Below, piece by piece: positions 24,442 to 32,771 of a stretch of DNA of 64,000 nt. The notes below the pieces were generated by a model. That model worked only from the letters and a program-made list of their open reading frames with translations, ran no database searches and was not told the origin of the DNA. The translations under genes were made by a program, and so were the position numbers. The stretch's first letter is position 1. Each line of letters starts with the position of its first letter. The stretch is taken from assembly GCF_040676775.1 (NCBI RefSeq), contig NZ_JBFAPP010000017.1:1-64000 (forward strand), written 5' to 3'. Origin of the DNA: Micromonospora_G sp040676775. Its GTDB lineage: Bacteria; Actinomycetota; Actinomycetes; Mycobacteriales; Micromonosporaceae.

Positions 24442-25881
24442 TTGAGAACACCACACGCACCCAGAACCCGGCTCCGGCGACTCACCACCCCGTACGGCGT
24501 CGCCGGGGTCATCATGTCCATGCTCGTCGCGTCCATGCTCGTCGGCGCGATCGAACTCCAGGCTGCCGGCGCTGCCGTCGGCACCCCGCTCTCGCAGGGC
24601 CGACCGGCGCTTGCCTCCTCGACCGAACTCGGCGAGTCACCGGCAGCGGCGGCGTTCGACGGCAACGGCACCACCCGCTGGGGCAGCTCCTGGAGCGATC
24701 CGCAGTGGCTCCGGGTGGACCTCGGCGCAACCGCCACCATCTCCGAGGTGGTCCTGCAGTGGGAGGCCGCGTACGCCAGGGCGTTCCAGATCCAGACCTC
24801 ACCCGACAGCAACATCTGGACCACCATCTACAGCACCACCAACGCCACCGGCGGCACGCAGAACCTCACCGTCTCCGGCAGCGGACGCTACGTCCGGATG
24901 TACGGTACCCAGCGCGGCACCGGCTACGGCTACTCGCTGTACGAGTTCAAGGTCTACGGCACGCTGAGCACCACTCCCCCGCCGACGGGCGGCCCCGGTT
25001 ACGTACCGGCCAATCCGCCGGTCACCGGCGTGGTGCCGTCCACGGCGACGCCGCCGCCGACGAACCCGCCGACGACCCACCACGAGTTCCAGGCGAACTG
25101 CTCGGTGAGCCGCAGCAACCTCAACGACGACCCGATCGTGTTCTTCGGGCTGCCCGGCGCGTCGCACTCGCACACCTTCATGGGCAACACCACCACCAAC
25201 GCCAACACCACCCTGCCGTCGTTGCAGGCCGGAGGCACCTCCTGCATCACACCGGGCGACAAGACCGGCTACTGGATGCCGACGCTCTACAACGGCGACG
25301 TGGCCGTCCAGCCGGTCGGCCGCCAGGTGATCTACTACAAGAGCGGGGTCATCGACTACCGCAGCGTCCGACCGTTCCCCGCCGGCCTGCGGTACGTCGT
25401 CGGCAGCCCGTCGGCCACGCTGGACGACTTCCGCAACTCACCCGGCGCCGTCGAGGGCTTCGAGTGTGGCGACAGCGTCCGCAACTGGGACATCCCGGCG
25501 AACTGTGTCGCCGGCAGTCAGCTCAATCTCCGCTTCCAAGCCCCTAGCTGCTGGGACGGCCGGTACCTGGACACCCCGGACCACAAGTCGCACATGGCCT
25601 ACCCGGTCATCGGGGTCTGCCCGTCGTCGCACCCGGTGGCCGTACCGATGATCGAGTTCAAGATGGCCTGGCCGGTCAGCGGCAACATGGCCAACGTCCG
25701 CTTCGCCAGCGGGCGCGGATACTCGTTCCACTACGACGTCTACAACGCGTGGGACCCGCCCACCCTGGCCGCGCTCTCGTCGCACTGCATCAACGGCGGC
25801 CTGCAGTGTGACCCCCGAGGCTTCGACCAGTACAAGCCGAACCGAGGTGCGGCGCTCAACGAGAACTACGTCCTGCCGTAG
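24442..25881 (+). CDS. Secreted discoidin (F5/8 type C) + DUF1996 protein
   Basis: 479 residues. Signal peptide (RTRLRRL, then hydrophobic VAGVIMSMLVASMLVGAI, cleavage near AAGAAV); discoidin/CBM32-like domain (about 50-170: STELGESPAAAAFDGN, YSLYEFKVYG); Pro/Thr linker; DUF1996 (about 210-479: HHEFQANCSVS, CWDGRYLDTPDHKSHM, YSFHYDVYNAW). DUF1996 is common in fungal and actinobacterial secreted proteins linked to polysaccharide attack; its chemistry is not settled. TTG 24442 chosen because GGGAG lies 5 bp upstream and the signal peptide starts there. The LacI-type palindrome upstream supports a saprophytic role. Confidence 0.82.
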   Translation: MRTPHAPRTRLRRLTTPYGVAGVIMSMLVASMLVGAIELQAAGAAVGTPLSQGRPALASSTELGESPAAAAFDGNGTTRWGSSWSDPQWLRVDLGATATISEVVLQWEAAYARAFQIQTSPDSNIWTTIYSTTNATGGTQNLTVSGSGRYVRMYGTQRGTGYGYSLYEFKVYGTLSTTPPPTGGPGYVPANPPVTGVVPSTATPPPTNPPTTHHEFQANCSVSRSNLNDDPIVFFGLPGASHSHTFMGNTTTNANTTLPSLQAGGTSCITPGDKTGYWMPTLYNGDVAVQPVGRQVIYYKSGVIDYRSVRPFPAGLRYVVGSPSATLDDFRNSPGAVEGFECGDSVRNWDIPANCVAGSQLNLRFQAPSCWDGRYLDTPDHKSHMAYPVIGVCPSSHPVAVPMIEFKMAWPVSGNMANVRFASGRGYSFHYDVYNAWDPPTLAALSSHCINGGLQCDPRGFDQYKPNRGAALNENYVLP

Positions 25882-25936
25882 TGCGAACACCGGGGCCGGT
25901 CCACCGCTGATCGACCCTGGCATCGTCAAACGGATG

Positions 25937-25974
25937 CGTCTCGCCGGTGCCCGGCAGCGGGCACCGGCGAGACG
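25937..25974 (+). terminator. Terminator of the discoidin-DUF1996 gene
   Basis: Perfect 17-bp stem (25937-25953 with 25958-25974), loop GCAG, 55 bp after the stop. No T-run. Confidence 0.8.
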
Positions 25975-26066
25975 AACAGTCCCGAACGAACCCGAACACC
26001 GTGGTACGCCGTGGTGCCGTCGCCCGCTGGATACGGTCTGGTTTCGACGGACCGAGGAGGACGGCG

Positions 26067-27359
26067 GTGACCGAGCGCCCCGCGACGTACGCGCAGGTGT
26101 TTGCCGTACGCGAGTACCGGTACCTGTTCGGGGCGTACCTGTTGTCCCTGCTCGGCGACCAGCTCACGGCGATCACGGTCGCGTACCTCGTCTACACCGG
26201 CACCGGCTCGGCGGCGCTGGCGGCGGCGGCCTTCGGCAGTTCCTACCTGGCCTGGCTCACCGGCGGCCCGCTGCTGTCCGGCCTCGCCGACCGGGTGCCC
26301 CGCCGTCGACTGATGATCGGCTGCGACCTGGCCCGGGCGCTGCTCATCCCGCTGGCGGCGCTGCCCGACCTCGGTGCGCCCGCCCTGGTCGCGCTGCTGT
26401 TCGTGGTGAACCTGCTGCGGCCGCCGTTCGTGGCCGCACGGGCCGCGCTGATGCCCGAGGTGCTCGACGGTGACCGCTACCCGGTGGCGAACGGCGTCGA
26501 CAACATCAGCGCCCAGATCGTCCAGGTGGTCGGCTTCGCCGCCGGGGGAAGCCTGGTCGCGGTGCTGTCGCTGCGGGGTGCGCTGCTGGTCGACGCCGCG
26601 ACGTTCCTGGTCTCCGCGCTGCTCATCCTCGTCGGCGTACGCGCCCGCCCGGTGCCCACCCGACCGACCGGTCCGGGACGGCTCGACTCCACCACCGGAC
26701 TGCGGGTCATCTTCACCGACCACCGGCTGCGCGCGTACGTGCTCGTGCTCTGGCTGGCCAGCGCGTTCACGTACGCCGCCGAGGGCCTGATGGCACCGCT
26801 GGCCGTCCAGTACGGCGGCGGGCCGGGCACGGTCGGACTCCTGCTGGCGGCGGCACCGCTGGGCATGGCGGTCGGCGGGGTGGCCTTCACCCGGTTCTGT
26901 CCACCGGACGTGCGTCCCCGGCTCGTCCTGCCGCTGGCGGCGTCGTCCGGCACGGTCCTGGTCGTCGTCTGGACCTCGCCGCCACTGTGGGCGGTGCTGG
27001 CCCTGCTCGTGCTGGCCGGTGCCGGCAGTGCCTTCGCCATCCCGCTGAACGCGCTGTTCGGCCGGGCCGTACCGAGCGAGTACCGCGGGCGGGCCTTCGG
27101 CGTCGCGATCACCGGACTGGCCGGGTTGCAGGGCCTGGCCATACTCCTCGCCGGTCTGGCCGCCGATCACTGGGCCCCGACGACGGTGATCGGGGTCAGT
27201 GGCCTGCTCGGTGCCGTCGCGGTGCTCGCCCTGGTTCCGCTCTGGCCACGGCGAGCACCGACCACGGAGGTGCCCGGTGCGCCTCTCGAACAACCTCGAA
27301 CGACCTCGACCGCCGCCGAGCCTTCCGCCGAACCGGCCCACCAGTCGACTCTGGGATGA
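26067..27359 (+). CDS. MFS transporter (drug/metabolite exporter type)
   Basis: 430 residues with 10-12 hydrophobic segments, starting EYRYLFGAYLLSLLGDQLTAI. The loop 2-3 motif LADRVPRRRLMIGCDLARA is the MFS motif A region of the MFS_3/enterobactin-exporter-like group. The Pro/Thr tail is hydrophilic. GTG 26067 follows GAGGAGG at about 7 bp. Stands alone on the plus strand; substrate unknown. Confidence 0.87.
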   Translation: MTERPATYAQVFAVREYRYLFGAYLLSLLGDQLTAITVAYLVYTGTGSAALAAAAFGSSYLAWLTGGPLLSGLADRVPRRRLMIGCDLARALLIPLAALPDLGAPALVALLFVVNLLRPPFVAARAALMPEVLDGDRYPVANGVDNISAQIVQVVGFAAGGSLVAVLSLRGALLVDAATFLVSALLILVGVRARPVPTRPTGPGRLDSTTGLRVIFTDHRLRAYVLVLWLASAFTYAAEGLMAPLAVQYGGGPGTVGLLLAAAPLGMAVGGVAFTRFCPPDVRPRLVLPLAASSGTVLVVVWTSPPLWAVLALLVLAGAGSAFAIPLNALFGRAVPSEYRGRAFGVAITGLAGLQGLAILLAGLAADHWAPTTVIGVSGLLGAVAVLALVPLWPRRAPTTEVPGAPLEQPRTTSTAAEPSAEPAHQSTLG

Positions 27360-27398
27360 CGGGGCGGGTACGGGACCGCCTCCCGCGAAGGAGAGGAG

Positions 27399-27443
27399 AT
27401 GCTCATGCGCAGCGTTTGCAAGCGTGGAATCAGCTGGACCTGA
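27399..27443 (+). CDS. Possible 14-residue leader peptide before STAND gene
   Basis: Short ORF (MLMRSVCKRGISWT) preceded by AAGGAGAGGAG ending next to the ATG, one of the best RBS-like stretches in this part. It lies 40 bp after the MFS stop and 140 bp before the STAND protein, with a small hairpin (27462-27468 with 27483-27489) after it. It may be an upstream ORF controlling the next gene; peptide function is unknown. Confidence 0.35.
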   Translation: MLMRSVCKRGISWT

Positions 27444-27585
27444 TCCTCGTACTCGGAGCGTCGCCCCGAGGTCATCCCGCCCCGGGGCGGCGCGCCGGTC
27501 ACGGTTCCCGACTGCCTTCGTCCCCCACCGAAAGGTGGCTCTCCGGGTGGGCGTCGCCGCCCGCCGTCGTGTGCAATTCGTTGCA

Positions 27586-29466
27586 GTGGACACCGACCGA
27601 AGTACCGTGCCAGCCCCGATTCCGGACGTCGACCCGACGGCCGCGTCGAGTGCCGCGCAGTACGTCGCACTCCTGCGCCAGGTCCGGGACCAGTCGGGTC
27701 TCGCCTACCGCGTGATCGCACGACGGGCCCGGGCCAACGGTGACGTCCTGCCGGCCAGCACCCTCGCCACCATGTTCGGGCGGGCGACGTTGCCCCGCCG
27801 GGAGTTGGTGGTGGCGCTGCTGCGGGCCTGCGACGTGCCGGCGACCCGGATGACAACCTGGTTGACGGCCTGGCAGCGCCTGGCCGCCGACCGCGATGTG
27901 CGTCCGAACCCGCTCCGGCTGCTCCCACCGGCCGAGTCTGCTGCCCTGGTCGACTCGCCTCCCCGGGTGGCCGGCGGGGTTCCGTTCCAACTGCCACCGC
28001 CACCGATGGTGATCGTGGGTCGTGGCGACGAAACTCGACGGTTGCTCGGCACGATGGGCGGCGACGGTGCGGTGTGTCTCGTGGCGGGAGCCGGCGGTGT
28101 CGGCAAGTCCGCGCTCGTACTGCACCTCGCGCACCGGGTCGCCGCGCGGTATCCCGGTGGTTGCCTCTATGTCGACCTGCACGGCGCCAGCGCCGGGATC
28201 GCACCGACCGAGCCCGCGGAGGTGCTGGCCCGCTTCCTGCGCGCGCTGGGCGCGCCCACCGTTCCGCCCTCGGTGGAGGAGGCGAGCACCCTGCTGCGGA
28301 CCATGACCGCCGCGGGTGGCGTACTGATGGTCCTCGACAATGCCGCGTCGGCCGCGCAGGTACGTCCGCTGCTGCTCAGCGGTGCGGGCTGCACCACCGT
28401 GGTGACCAGCAGGTGGATGCTGCTCGACCTGGACGCGACCGCCCGGATCTCGCTCGACCCGCTTCCGGACGGCGTCGCGCTCGACCTGCTGCGGCGGATC
28501 GGCGGCGCACGCCTCGACGCGGAACCCGCGGCCGCGGCGACGATCGTACGTCGCTGCGGCGGCCTGCCGTTGGCGTTGCGGATCGTGGGAGCCCGCGCGG
28601 CGGCGCGACCGAACGCGAGCCTGGTCGGGCTCGCCGATCGGATCGACGACGAGCACCGGCGTCTCGACGTGTTCGAGGCCGGGGACCTTTCCGTACGCGC
28701 CAGCCTGCACCTGGGCTACCGGGCGTTCGACGAGTCCGAACAGCACGAGCGTCGGTTGGCGGCCCACCTGTTCCGGCTCGCCAGCCTGCCGGACTGGTCC
28801 GACGCCTCGGCGCCGGCCGTCGCCGCCCTGGTGGACCTGCCGCTGCCGCAGGTCGAGCGGATGCTCGAACAGCTCCTGGACGCGCACCTGCTGGAGCCGT
28901 CCGGCGACGTGCGGTACGGATTCCACGACATCGTCCGCCTCTTCGCCCGAGAACGCGCCGAGGCGGTGGAACCGCCACCGGTACGTGCGGCCGCGCTGGC
29001 GCGTCTGACCGGGTACCTGTTCACCACGACCATGTCGGCGGCCCGACTCCTCCACCCGTACGACCGTTTCCCGGACCGCGACCCGGCGCGGCCGGACGGA
29101 CCCGGCCACCCGCTCGACGGCACGGCGGACGCCTGGGCCTGGTTCGAACGCGAACACACCAACCTGCTGGTCGTCGCCCGGCAGCGGCTGGCCGCCGGGC
29201 ACGATCCCGCCGAGGTACGCGACCTCGTGCTGGTCGTCATCGAATTCCTCCACCACGCGGGGTACGTCACCGAGCAGGTGCGGTTCGGCGACCTGGGGGG
29301 CGAGGCGGCTCGCGCCCGGCAGGCGCTGGCCGTCTGCCGGGAGTTCGACCACCGACGTGGCATGGGGCTCGCCCAGCAGGTACTGGGTGACGTCCACGCA
29401 GCCCTTGGGCGTAACGGCGACGCGGAACGTGTGGACGGGGCGGCGCGGGACCGCACTGCCTCATAG
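27586..29466 (+). CDS. STAND (NB-ARC) ATPase regulator with N-terminal HTH, apparently lacking TPR region
   Basis: About 626 residues. N-terminal HTH-like domain (about 25-95: YVALLRQVRDQSGLAYRVIARRA); NB-ARC ATPase (about 140-390) with Walker A GAGGVGKSA (about 169) and Walker B-like VLMVLDNA, GCTTVVTSR and CGGLPLALRI; then winged-helix/ARC2 part (LFRLASLPDW, YGFHDIVRLFARER). Homologues usually continue into many TPRs; here the chain ends after one partial repeat with QVLGDVHAALGRNGDAERVDGAARDRTAS, suggesting truncation or a frameshift. Start uncertain (GTG 27535, 27571, 27586 or 27607); none has a good RBS. Such proteins are signalling switches near secondary-metabolism or stress genes. Confidence 0.75.
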   Translation: MDTDRSTVPAPIPDVDPTAASSAAQYVALLRQVRDQSGLAYRVIARRARANGDVLPASTLATMFGRATLPRRELVVALLRACDVPATRMTTWLTAWQRLAADRDVRPNPLRLLPPAESAALVDSPPRVAGGVPFQLPPPPMVIVGRGDETRRLLGTMGGDGAVCLVAGAGGVGKSALVLHLAHRVAARYPGGCLYVDLHGASAGIAPTEPAEVLARFLRALGAPTVPPSVEEASTLLRTMTAAGGVLMVLDNAASAAQVRPLLLSGAGCTTVVTSRWMLLDLDATARISLDPLPDGVALDLLRRIGGARLDAEPAAAATIVRRCGGLPLALRIVGARAAARPNASLVGLADRIDDEHRRLDVFEAGDLSVRASLHLGYRAFDESEQHERRLAAHLFRLASLPDWSDASAPAVAALVDLPLPQVERMLEQLLDAHLLEPSGDVRYGFHDIVRLFARERAEAVEPPPVRAAALARLTGYLFTTTMSAARLLHPYDRFPDRDPARPDGPGHPLDGTADAWAWFEREHTNLLVVARQRLAAGHDPAEVRDLVLVVIEFLHHAGYVTEQVRFGDLGGEAARARQALAVCREFDHRRGMGLAQQVLGDVHAALGRNGDAERVDGAARDRTAS

Positions 29467-29507
29467 GCTGCGCCGGGCCGGACAACGGGTCGGGCCGGGT
29501 GCTCCCG

Positions 29508-30077
29508 TCAGGCCGGCGGCCAGTTGCGCAGTACGGCGTCGAGGGCGTCCAGGGCCCTGGACCAGGAGACGTCCACCTCGCGCGGGCTGTAGCGGAACCC
29601 ACCCACCTTCTCCAGGCTCACGTACCCGTGGAACGTGCTGTGCAGCAGCCGTACGCAATCGGTTTGATCGGGCTCGGACAGTTCGTAGCCGCGCAGGATC
29701 GCCCGGGTCATCTCCGCGTGCCGGCCCGCCGCGCTGCTGACCGCCGTCGCCGGGTCGAGCTCGACCTGCATCGCGGCGTACCTGCCCGGATGCTCCTTCG
29801 CGTAGGTCCGGTACGCGTTCGCGAAGGCCACCAGCGCGTCCTTGCCCTCGCGACCGGCCAGGGCGGCGGCGACCCGGTCGGCGAGTTCCGCCAGGGCGAG
29901 TACCGCCACCCTCACCCGCAGGTCGTGCAGGTTCCTGATGTGCGAGTAGAGGCTGGCGTCCTTGACGCCGAACCCGCGCGCGAGCGCCGAGACGGTGACG
30001 TTCTCGAAGCCGACCTCGTCGGCCAGGTCCGCCGCCGCCTGTGCCAGCCGTTCGGCGGTCACTCCCGCGCGTGCCAT
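29508..30077 (-). CDS. TetR/AcrR family transcriptional regulator (WHG-type C-terminus)
   Basis: 189 residues. N-terminal HTH about 10-55 (VTVSALARGFGVKDASLYSHI), then a ligand domain with the WHG-type pattern (KEHPGRYAAMQ, LLHSTFHGYVSLEK). ATG 30077 follows AAGGGGG. Divergent from the FBP-domain gene with a palindromic site between them (30094-30108), so autoregulation and control of that gene are likely. Confidence 0.9.
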   Translation of the reverse strand: MARAGVTAERLAQAAADLADEVGFENVTVSALARGFGVKDASLYSHIRNLHDLRVRVAVLALAELADRVAAALAGREGKDALVAFANAYRTYAKEHPGRYAAMQVELDPATAVSSAAGRHAEMTRAILRGYELSEPDQTDCVRLLHSTFHGYVSLEKVGGFRYSPREVDVSWSRALDALDAVLRNWPPA

Positions 30078-30093
30078 GCGCCCCCTTCTCAAA

Positions 30094-30108
30094 CCTAGAC
30101 CCTCTAGG
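30094..30108. promoter_or_regulatory. TetR operator CCTAGA-CCC-TCTAGG
   Basis: Perfect 6-bp inverted repeat with 3-nt spacer, 17 bp upstream of the TetR start and 52 bp before the FBP-domain gene; surrounding DNA is AT-rich for this genome. Confidence 0.65.
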
Positions 30109-30159
30109 CTATTACTTATTGGTTCGCTGAATTTCTCTAGCGAGTGTAGCTTTCTGCCC

Positions 30160-30654
30160 ATGGAACCCCTGACCGAGCGGGAGATCCGCACGTCGTTCGT
30201 CAACTGCACCAAGGGCGAGGTCAAGCGCCTGGCCATGCCCAGGGACCTGGCCGAGCGCCCCTGGGACCACCTGGACTTCCTCGGCTGGCGCGACCCCGCG
30301 GCACCCCAGCGGGCGTACCTGGTCGCCGAGTCGGCGGACGGGCCGGTGGGAGTGGCGCTGCGGTTGGCGGCACCGCACGCCGGGCAGGCACGACGCAGCA
30401 TGTGCTCGCTGTGCCTGACCACACACCCGGGCGGCGGCGTCTCGCTGATGACCGCACGCAAGGCGGGGCCGAGCGGGCAGCAGGGCAACTCGGTGGGCAT
30501 CTACATCTGCGCCGACCTGGCCTGCTCGCTCTACCTGCGCGGGAAGAAGTCGGCCGCGCCCGGCGGACGGCTGCACGAATCGCTCACCCAGCAGGAGCAG
30601 ATCGAACGGACCTCGGCCAACCTGGCCGGATTCCTGGACCGGGTGGTCGCATGA
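30160..30654 (+). CDS. FBP (FusB-like) C-terminal zinc-finger domain protein
   Basis: 164 residues. The C-terminal half carries a four-Cys treble clef: MCSLC (about 82-86) and ICADLAC (about 112-118), then SLYLRGK. This is the FBP C-terminal fold shared with FusB/FusC, which bind elongation factor G and rescue it from fusidic acid. The N-terminus (LTEREIRTSFVNCTKGEVKRL) matches the helical part of such proteins. A ribosome/EF-G role is an inference. Regulated, probably, by the divergent TetR protein. Confidence 0.8.
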   Translation: MEPLTEREIRTSFVNCTKGEVKRLAMPRDLAERPWDHLDFLGWRDPAAPQRAYLVAESADGPVGVALRLAAPHAGQARRSMCSLCLTTHPGGGVSLMTARKAGPSGQQGNSVGIYICADLACSLYLRGKKSAAPGGRLHESLTQQEQIERTSANLAGFLDRVVA

Positions 30655-30899
30655 CCACGGGAGCCGAGCACCGACCCGCACCTCGCCGACGATCGGAAGA
30701 CGGCAGGCCCGTCGGTGGCGAGGTCTCCGCAGTGCCGTACCTCCGATCCACGGATCGGTTGGATGTCGTAGGCCCGCGGTAACGTTCCCGAACGCCGAGT
30801 TCGCACACGGACAGGTTCTCGCTGGGGCACGAGCGATTCCAACCCGTGGCGGCGCCTCGTCCGAGGACACGCTCGGGACTCGACCGAGGAGGGCTCTTG

Positions 30900-31550
30900 A
30901 TGACCACGTCCGCCCGCCGTACCCGGGTCGCCATGGCGCCCGACGTGGAAGCCGAACGGCTCGGTCTGGCCGACCTCCTCGACACCCTCGACGAGCACGA
31001 GTGGCGGACGCCGTCCCTCTGCGCCGGCTGGTCGGTACGCGACGTCGTCGCCCACCTCACCCTCGCCGACCGCGAGTTCACCACCACCATGCTGCGGCTG
31101 ATTCGAGCCCGTGGGGACTTCGACCGGGTGACCGCCGACATGGCCCGCGAGCGCGCCCTCCGATACAGCCCGGCGGAACTCGTCGCGCAGCTACGGGAAA
31201 CGGCCGGCCAGCCCCGACGCTTCCCCATGAGCAGCCCACTGGACCCGCTGACCGACATCCTGGTGCACGGACAGGACATCACCCGGCCGTTGGGACACGA
31301 GCGTCCGCCGCCCGCCGAGCGGGCACTCCCGGTGCTGCGACACGTCTGGACGAGCTTCTTCTACGGCAACCGGAAGCGCTTCGCCGGGCTGCGGCTCGTC
31401 GCCACCGACGCCGACTGGTCGGCGGGCGACGGCCCACGGCAGGTAAGCGGACCAGCCGGCGACCTGCTCCTCGTCCTCACCGGACGGCGCGCGGGGCTGA
31501 CCGGGCTGACCGGTGACGGGCGAGCCGAGGTCGCGACCAGGCTGAAGTAG
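30900..31550 (+). CDS. Maleylpyruvate isomerase family mycothiol-dependent enzyme
   Basis: 216 residues with the DinB-like four-helix fold: EHEWRTPSLCAGWSVRDVVAHL (the metal-binding His of the first helix), RFPMSSPLDPLTDILVHGQDI with the second metal His, then a small C-terminal domain. Members use mycothiol as cofactor for isomerisation or conjugation. ATG 30900 is preceded by GAGGAGGG. A 245-bp gap separates it from the FBP gene; substrate unknown. Confidence 0.88.
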   Translation: MTTSARRTRVAMAPDVEAERLGLADLLDTLDEHEWRTPSLCAGWSVRDVVAHLTLADREFTTTMLRLIRARGDFDRVTADMARERALRYSPAELVAQLRETAGQPRRFPMSSPLDPLTDILVHGQDITRPLGHERPPPAERALPVLRHVWTSFFYGNRKRFAGLRLVATDADWSAGDGPRQVSGPAGDLLLVLTGRRAGLTGLTGDGRAEVATRLK

Positions 31551-31598
31551 CTCCAGGGGGCCGTGCACGAGGCGGTTGCGGCACCGCCGCCCGAGGCC

Positions 31599-32024
31599 CT
31601 AGCGGTAGTAGCCGTCGACCGGGACGCTCGCCTCGTCGAGGAGCGCCGGCCCCTCGTACGGCACCGACGCGAAGCCGCCGGACGGCTTCAGCGCCAGGAG
31701 TTGTTCGGTGGACAGCGCGTACACGACGCGGCCGAGTCCAGCGCGTTCGATCGCACCGGTGCACATGTTGCACGGCTCGCAACTGGTGTACATGGTCGTG
31801 CCCGCCGCCGTGTCGGTGGCGAGTTCCCGGGCCGCCCACCTGGCCAGTTTCAGCTCCGGGTGGGCCGTGATGTCGGCGTCGGTCACCGAACTGTTGCGTT
31901 CCTCGGCCAGGACCATGCCGTCGGGGCCGACCAGCAGCGATCCGAACGGCGGGTTGCCGCCCGCTCTCGCCTCGGCGGCAAGTTCGATCGCCCGGCGCAG
32001 ATGCCGTTCACTGTCATGGCTCAT
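31599..32024 (-). CDS. Nucleoside/cytosine deaminase-like protein (CDA fold, HPE variant)
   Basis: 141 residues. Zinc-dependent deaminase fold: ITAHPELKLARWA (HPE in place of the more usual HAE) and the second zinc half TSCEPCNMCTGAIERAG. This group includes guanine, cytosine and tRNA adenosine deaminases; the short length and HPE variant fit a free base/nucleoside deaminase. Divergent from an Lrp regulator with a palindrome between them. Confidence 0.87.
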   Translation of the reverse strand: MSHDSERHLRRAIELAAEARAGGNPPFGSLLVGPDGMVLAEERNSSVTDADITAHPELKLARWAARELATDTAAGTTMYTSCEPCNMCTGAIERAGLGRVVYALSTEQLLALKPSGGFASVPYEGPALLDEASVPVDGYYR

Positions 32025-32143
32025 CGTTGCTCCACTGTCGACTGGACGAATCCACGGGTCACCGCGACCGGCCTGGCCATGGTGATCAGGACATTGCCGG
32101 CCCGGCGATGGCTCCGAAAGCCTATCCAGGCGGGACAGGCAAA

Positions 32144-32158
32144 TGAAGAGACTCTTCA
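32144..32158. promoter_or_regulatory. Palindromic operator between deaminase and Lrp genes
   Basis: TGAAGAG-A-CTCTTCA, perfect 7-bp arms, centred in the divergent intergenic region 46 bp before the Lrp start. Plausible Lrp/AsnC site. Confidence 0.6.
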
Positions 32159-32204
32159 CGGCGTACGGGAGGATCAGCCGTGGATCTGGCGGTACTCTGG
32201 CCCG

Positions 32205-32654
32205 ATGGCCGAGAATATCGACGCAACCGACTGGTCGATCCTGACGGAGCTGCAACGCGACGGCCGCATCCCGCTCACCGAACTGGGGCGACGGGTGAGC
32301 CTGAGCGCCTCCGCGACCACCGAACGGGTCAAGCGACTGGAGACCGCCGGGGTGATCACCGGCTACCGAGCCGAGGTCGACCTGGTGAAGGCCGGCTTCC
32401 CGATCCTCGCCGTGGTACGCCTGAAGTACCCGGGCAGCCAGCACCAGCCACTGCACCGGTTACTCGACGAACGCCACGAGTTCCTCGAGTGCCTACGCAC
32501 CACCGGCGACGACTGTTACGTACTGAAGGCGACCGCGACCTCGATGGCCCATCTCGAACAACTCATCGACGAATTGGCCCAGTTCGGCAGCACCACCACG
32601 AACCTCGTCTACAGCCAGCCCCTGCCGTACCGCGGACCACAGGCACCGTCGTGA
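32205..32654 (+). CDS. Lrp/AsnC family transcriptional regulator
   Basis: 149 residues, standard length. N-terminal HTH (DWSILTELQRDGRIPLTELG, then LSASATTERVKRLETAG) and a C-terminal RAM ligand domain (FPILAVVRLK, ECLRTTGDDCYVLKATATSM, IDELAQFGSTTTNLVYS). Divergent from the deaminase gene, which it probably controls. The ATG lacks a clear RBS and may be leaderless. Confidence 0.92.
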   Translation: MAENIDATDWSILTELQRDGRIPLTELGRRVSLSASATTERVKRLETAGVITGYRAEVDLVKAGFPILAVVRLKYPGSQHQPLHRLLDERHEFLECLRTTGDDCYVLKATATSMAHLEQLIDELAQFGSTTTNLVYSQPLPYRGPQAPS

Positions 32655-32723
32655 CGCAGCCGCGACGACCTGCCACCCCCATCCGCCAGACCACGTCCAC
32701 GGGCCCGTGGCCCGGCAGACGCG

Positions 32724-32754
32724 AGTGGCCCGGACCACCTGGGCCCGGGCCACT
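32724..32754. terminator. Bidirectional terminator between Lrp and phosphodiester glycosidase genes
   Basis: AGTGGCCCGG (32724-32733) with CCGGGCCACT (32745-32754), 11-nt loop, between convergent stops at 32654 and 32772. Confidence 0.65.
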
Positions 32755-32771
32755 TCGTGGTGCTGACAGCG

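Noticed and set aside
25926..27593. 555-codon minus-strand frame over the MFS gene
   Set aside because: Low-complexity Arg/Gly-rich product opposite a clear MFS transporter.
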